The notes beneath the pieces were generated by a model. The model did not search any database. It was not told the origin of the DNA and saw only the letters and a program-made list of their open reading frames with translations. Below, in pieces: positions 63,533-64,000 of a stretch of DNA of 64,000 bases (the stretch's first letter is position 1; every line of letters begins with the position of its first letter). The position numbers and the translations under genes were made by a program. The DNA comes from Vibrio sagamiensis NBRC 104589 (GTDB taxonomy: Bacteria; Pseudomonadota; Gammaproteobacteria; Enterobacterales; Vibrionaceae): NCBI RefSeq assembly GCF_007990935.1, contig NZ_BJXJ01000002.1, positions 1 through 64,000 on the forward strand, in the 5' to 3' direction.

Positions 63533-64000
63533 AGCTCACTTCCTGTTACTTTTGATCCTTGTTTATCTAGACGACAAACATGGACGAATCCTTGTTCATT
63601 TTGTACATAATTCTGCTCTAACCAGCGAGCCACTCGCTCAGCAACGTCTTTTTCTTTACAGATACTAAACAGCGTCGGACCACTACCAGAGATCCCAGTA
63701 GCAAGGGCACCTGCAGAGGTGGCATATTGACGAGCGTCGGCAAAACCTGGCAATAATTTCTCACGATAAGGTTCTGCGATCACGTCTTTAATCATTTTGG
63801 CAGCGAGCTCTGGTTGGCCAGAATGACACGCATGAATAAAGCCTGCAAGGTGACGACCATGCGCAATGATATCTTGTCGACGATATTGTGCCGGAAGGAT
63901 CTCACGAGCCTCCGCGGTTGAGACCTTAATACCTGGATACGCCATCACCCAGTACCAATCATCAAAGCCGGGGACTTCTTGACTTATCACACCCAACTCT
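63529..64000 (-). CDS. thrB: Homoserine kinase ThrB, 3' part only
   Basis: GHMP kinase that phosphorylates homoserine, feeding ThrC. Only the C-terminal 156 or so residues are here (E. coli ThrB has about 310); the gene runs off the right edge, so its start is not visible. Conserved segments: [21 protein letters not shown] (family central region), [20 protein letters not shown] and the GHMP C-terminal [15 protein letters not shown]. The stop overlaps the thrC ATG. The cut is due to the window, not to a broken gene. Confidence 0.96.
   Translation of the reverse strand, partial: ELGVISQEVPGFDDWYWVMAYPGIKVSTAEAREILPAQYRRQDIIAHGRHLAGFIHACHSGQPELAAKMIKDVIAEPYREKLLPGFADARQYATSAGALATGISGSGPTLFSICKEKDVAERVARWLEQNYVQNEQGFVHVCRLDKQGSKVTGSEL

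Noticed and set aside
63529-64000. Truncated homoserine kinase gene
   Set aside because: The frame is open to the edge of the window; the missing part is outside the sequence.
1-64000. CRISPR array, prophage, integron, IS element or tRNA cluster
   Set aside because: No regularly spaced identical repeats, transposase, integrase (other than XerD), phage structural genes, attC-like arrays or cloverleaf sequences were recognised; gene content is core throughout.

Overview
This window is ordinary core chromosome of a Vibrio species (Gammaproteobacteria, Vibrionaceae; AT-rich, low-forties GC by eye). The assignment rests on recognisable Vibrio proteins (HlyU, VpsR, NptA, a Vibrio-type ThyA, DUF3545 and DUF6482 proteins) and on gene order that, as far as I recall, follows the stretch of Vibrio cholerae chromosome 1 from about srmB to clpB. 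I see no prophage, integron cassette, IS element, CRISPR array, tRNA or rRNA gene. The species cannot be named from this sequence alone.

Layout, left to right. (1) 1-5690: promoters of an rRNA operon leaving the left edge on the minus strand, then the minus-strand genes rluD-pgeF-clpB (clpB with its own heat-shock type promoter) and divergent bamD. (2) 5690-8490: raiA with possible CRP sites, then pheL-pheA with a complete attenuator, and yjjX. (3) 8607-16860: slt-trpR, ettA, an M23 endopeptidase gene, and aroF-tyrA preceded by two TyrR boxes. Together with pheA and trpR this is a concentration of aromatic amino acid genes. (4) 16858-23769: divergent nagZ and anmK (muropeptide recycling), a DUF2799 lipoprotein, and a pyruvate uptake module: a short CstA/BtsT transporter preceded by three tandem BtsR-type boxes, then the btsS-btsR sensor/regulator pair. 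(5) 23893-31540: the minus-strand string murJ-ribF-ileS-lspA-fkpB-ispH. (6) 31831-35200: rpsT (TTG start), hlyU, nhaR and nptA. (7) 35334-40622: rppH-ptsP-tauE/safE-lgt-thyA. (8) 40623-45848: a 618-bp AT-rich spacer rich in DnaA boxes and GATC sites, then mutH, a DUF6482 gene, tas, a DUF1127 gene and vpsR. (9) 46200-52611: xerD-dsbC-recJ-prfB-lysS, with the programmed frameshift in prfB. (10) 52817-64000: fldB, brnQ, trmN, srmB, yaaA, an alanine-type symporter, a DUF3545 gene, ung, grcA behind an FNR promoter, thrC, and the 3' half of thrB cut by the right edge.

I do not see a wholly new multi-gene system. The most rewarding observations are in non-coding DNA: a candidate DARS2-like DnaA-reactivating site between rppH and mutH, with a dense GATC cluster beside it; an ATG-ATA-TGA minigene overlapping the mutH start codon; three 20-bp-phased BtsR boxes before the pyruvate transporter; a palindromic repeat placed just after three stop codons; a DsbC with a lipoprotein signal; and a well-translated-looking 31-codon frame upstream of the DUF1127 gene. 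Start codons were moved from the longest open frame wherever a Shine-Dalgarno sequence or family length favoured another start; this is stated gene by gene.
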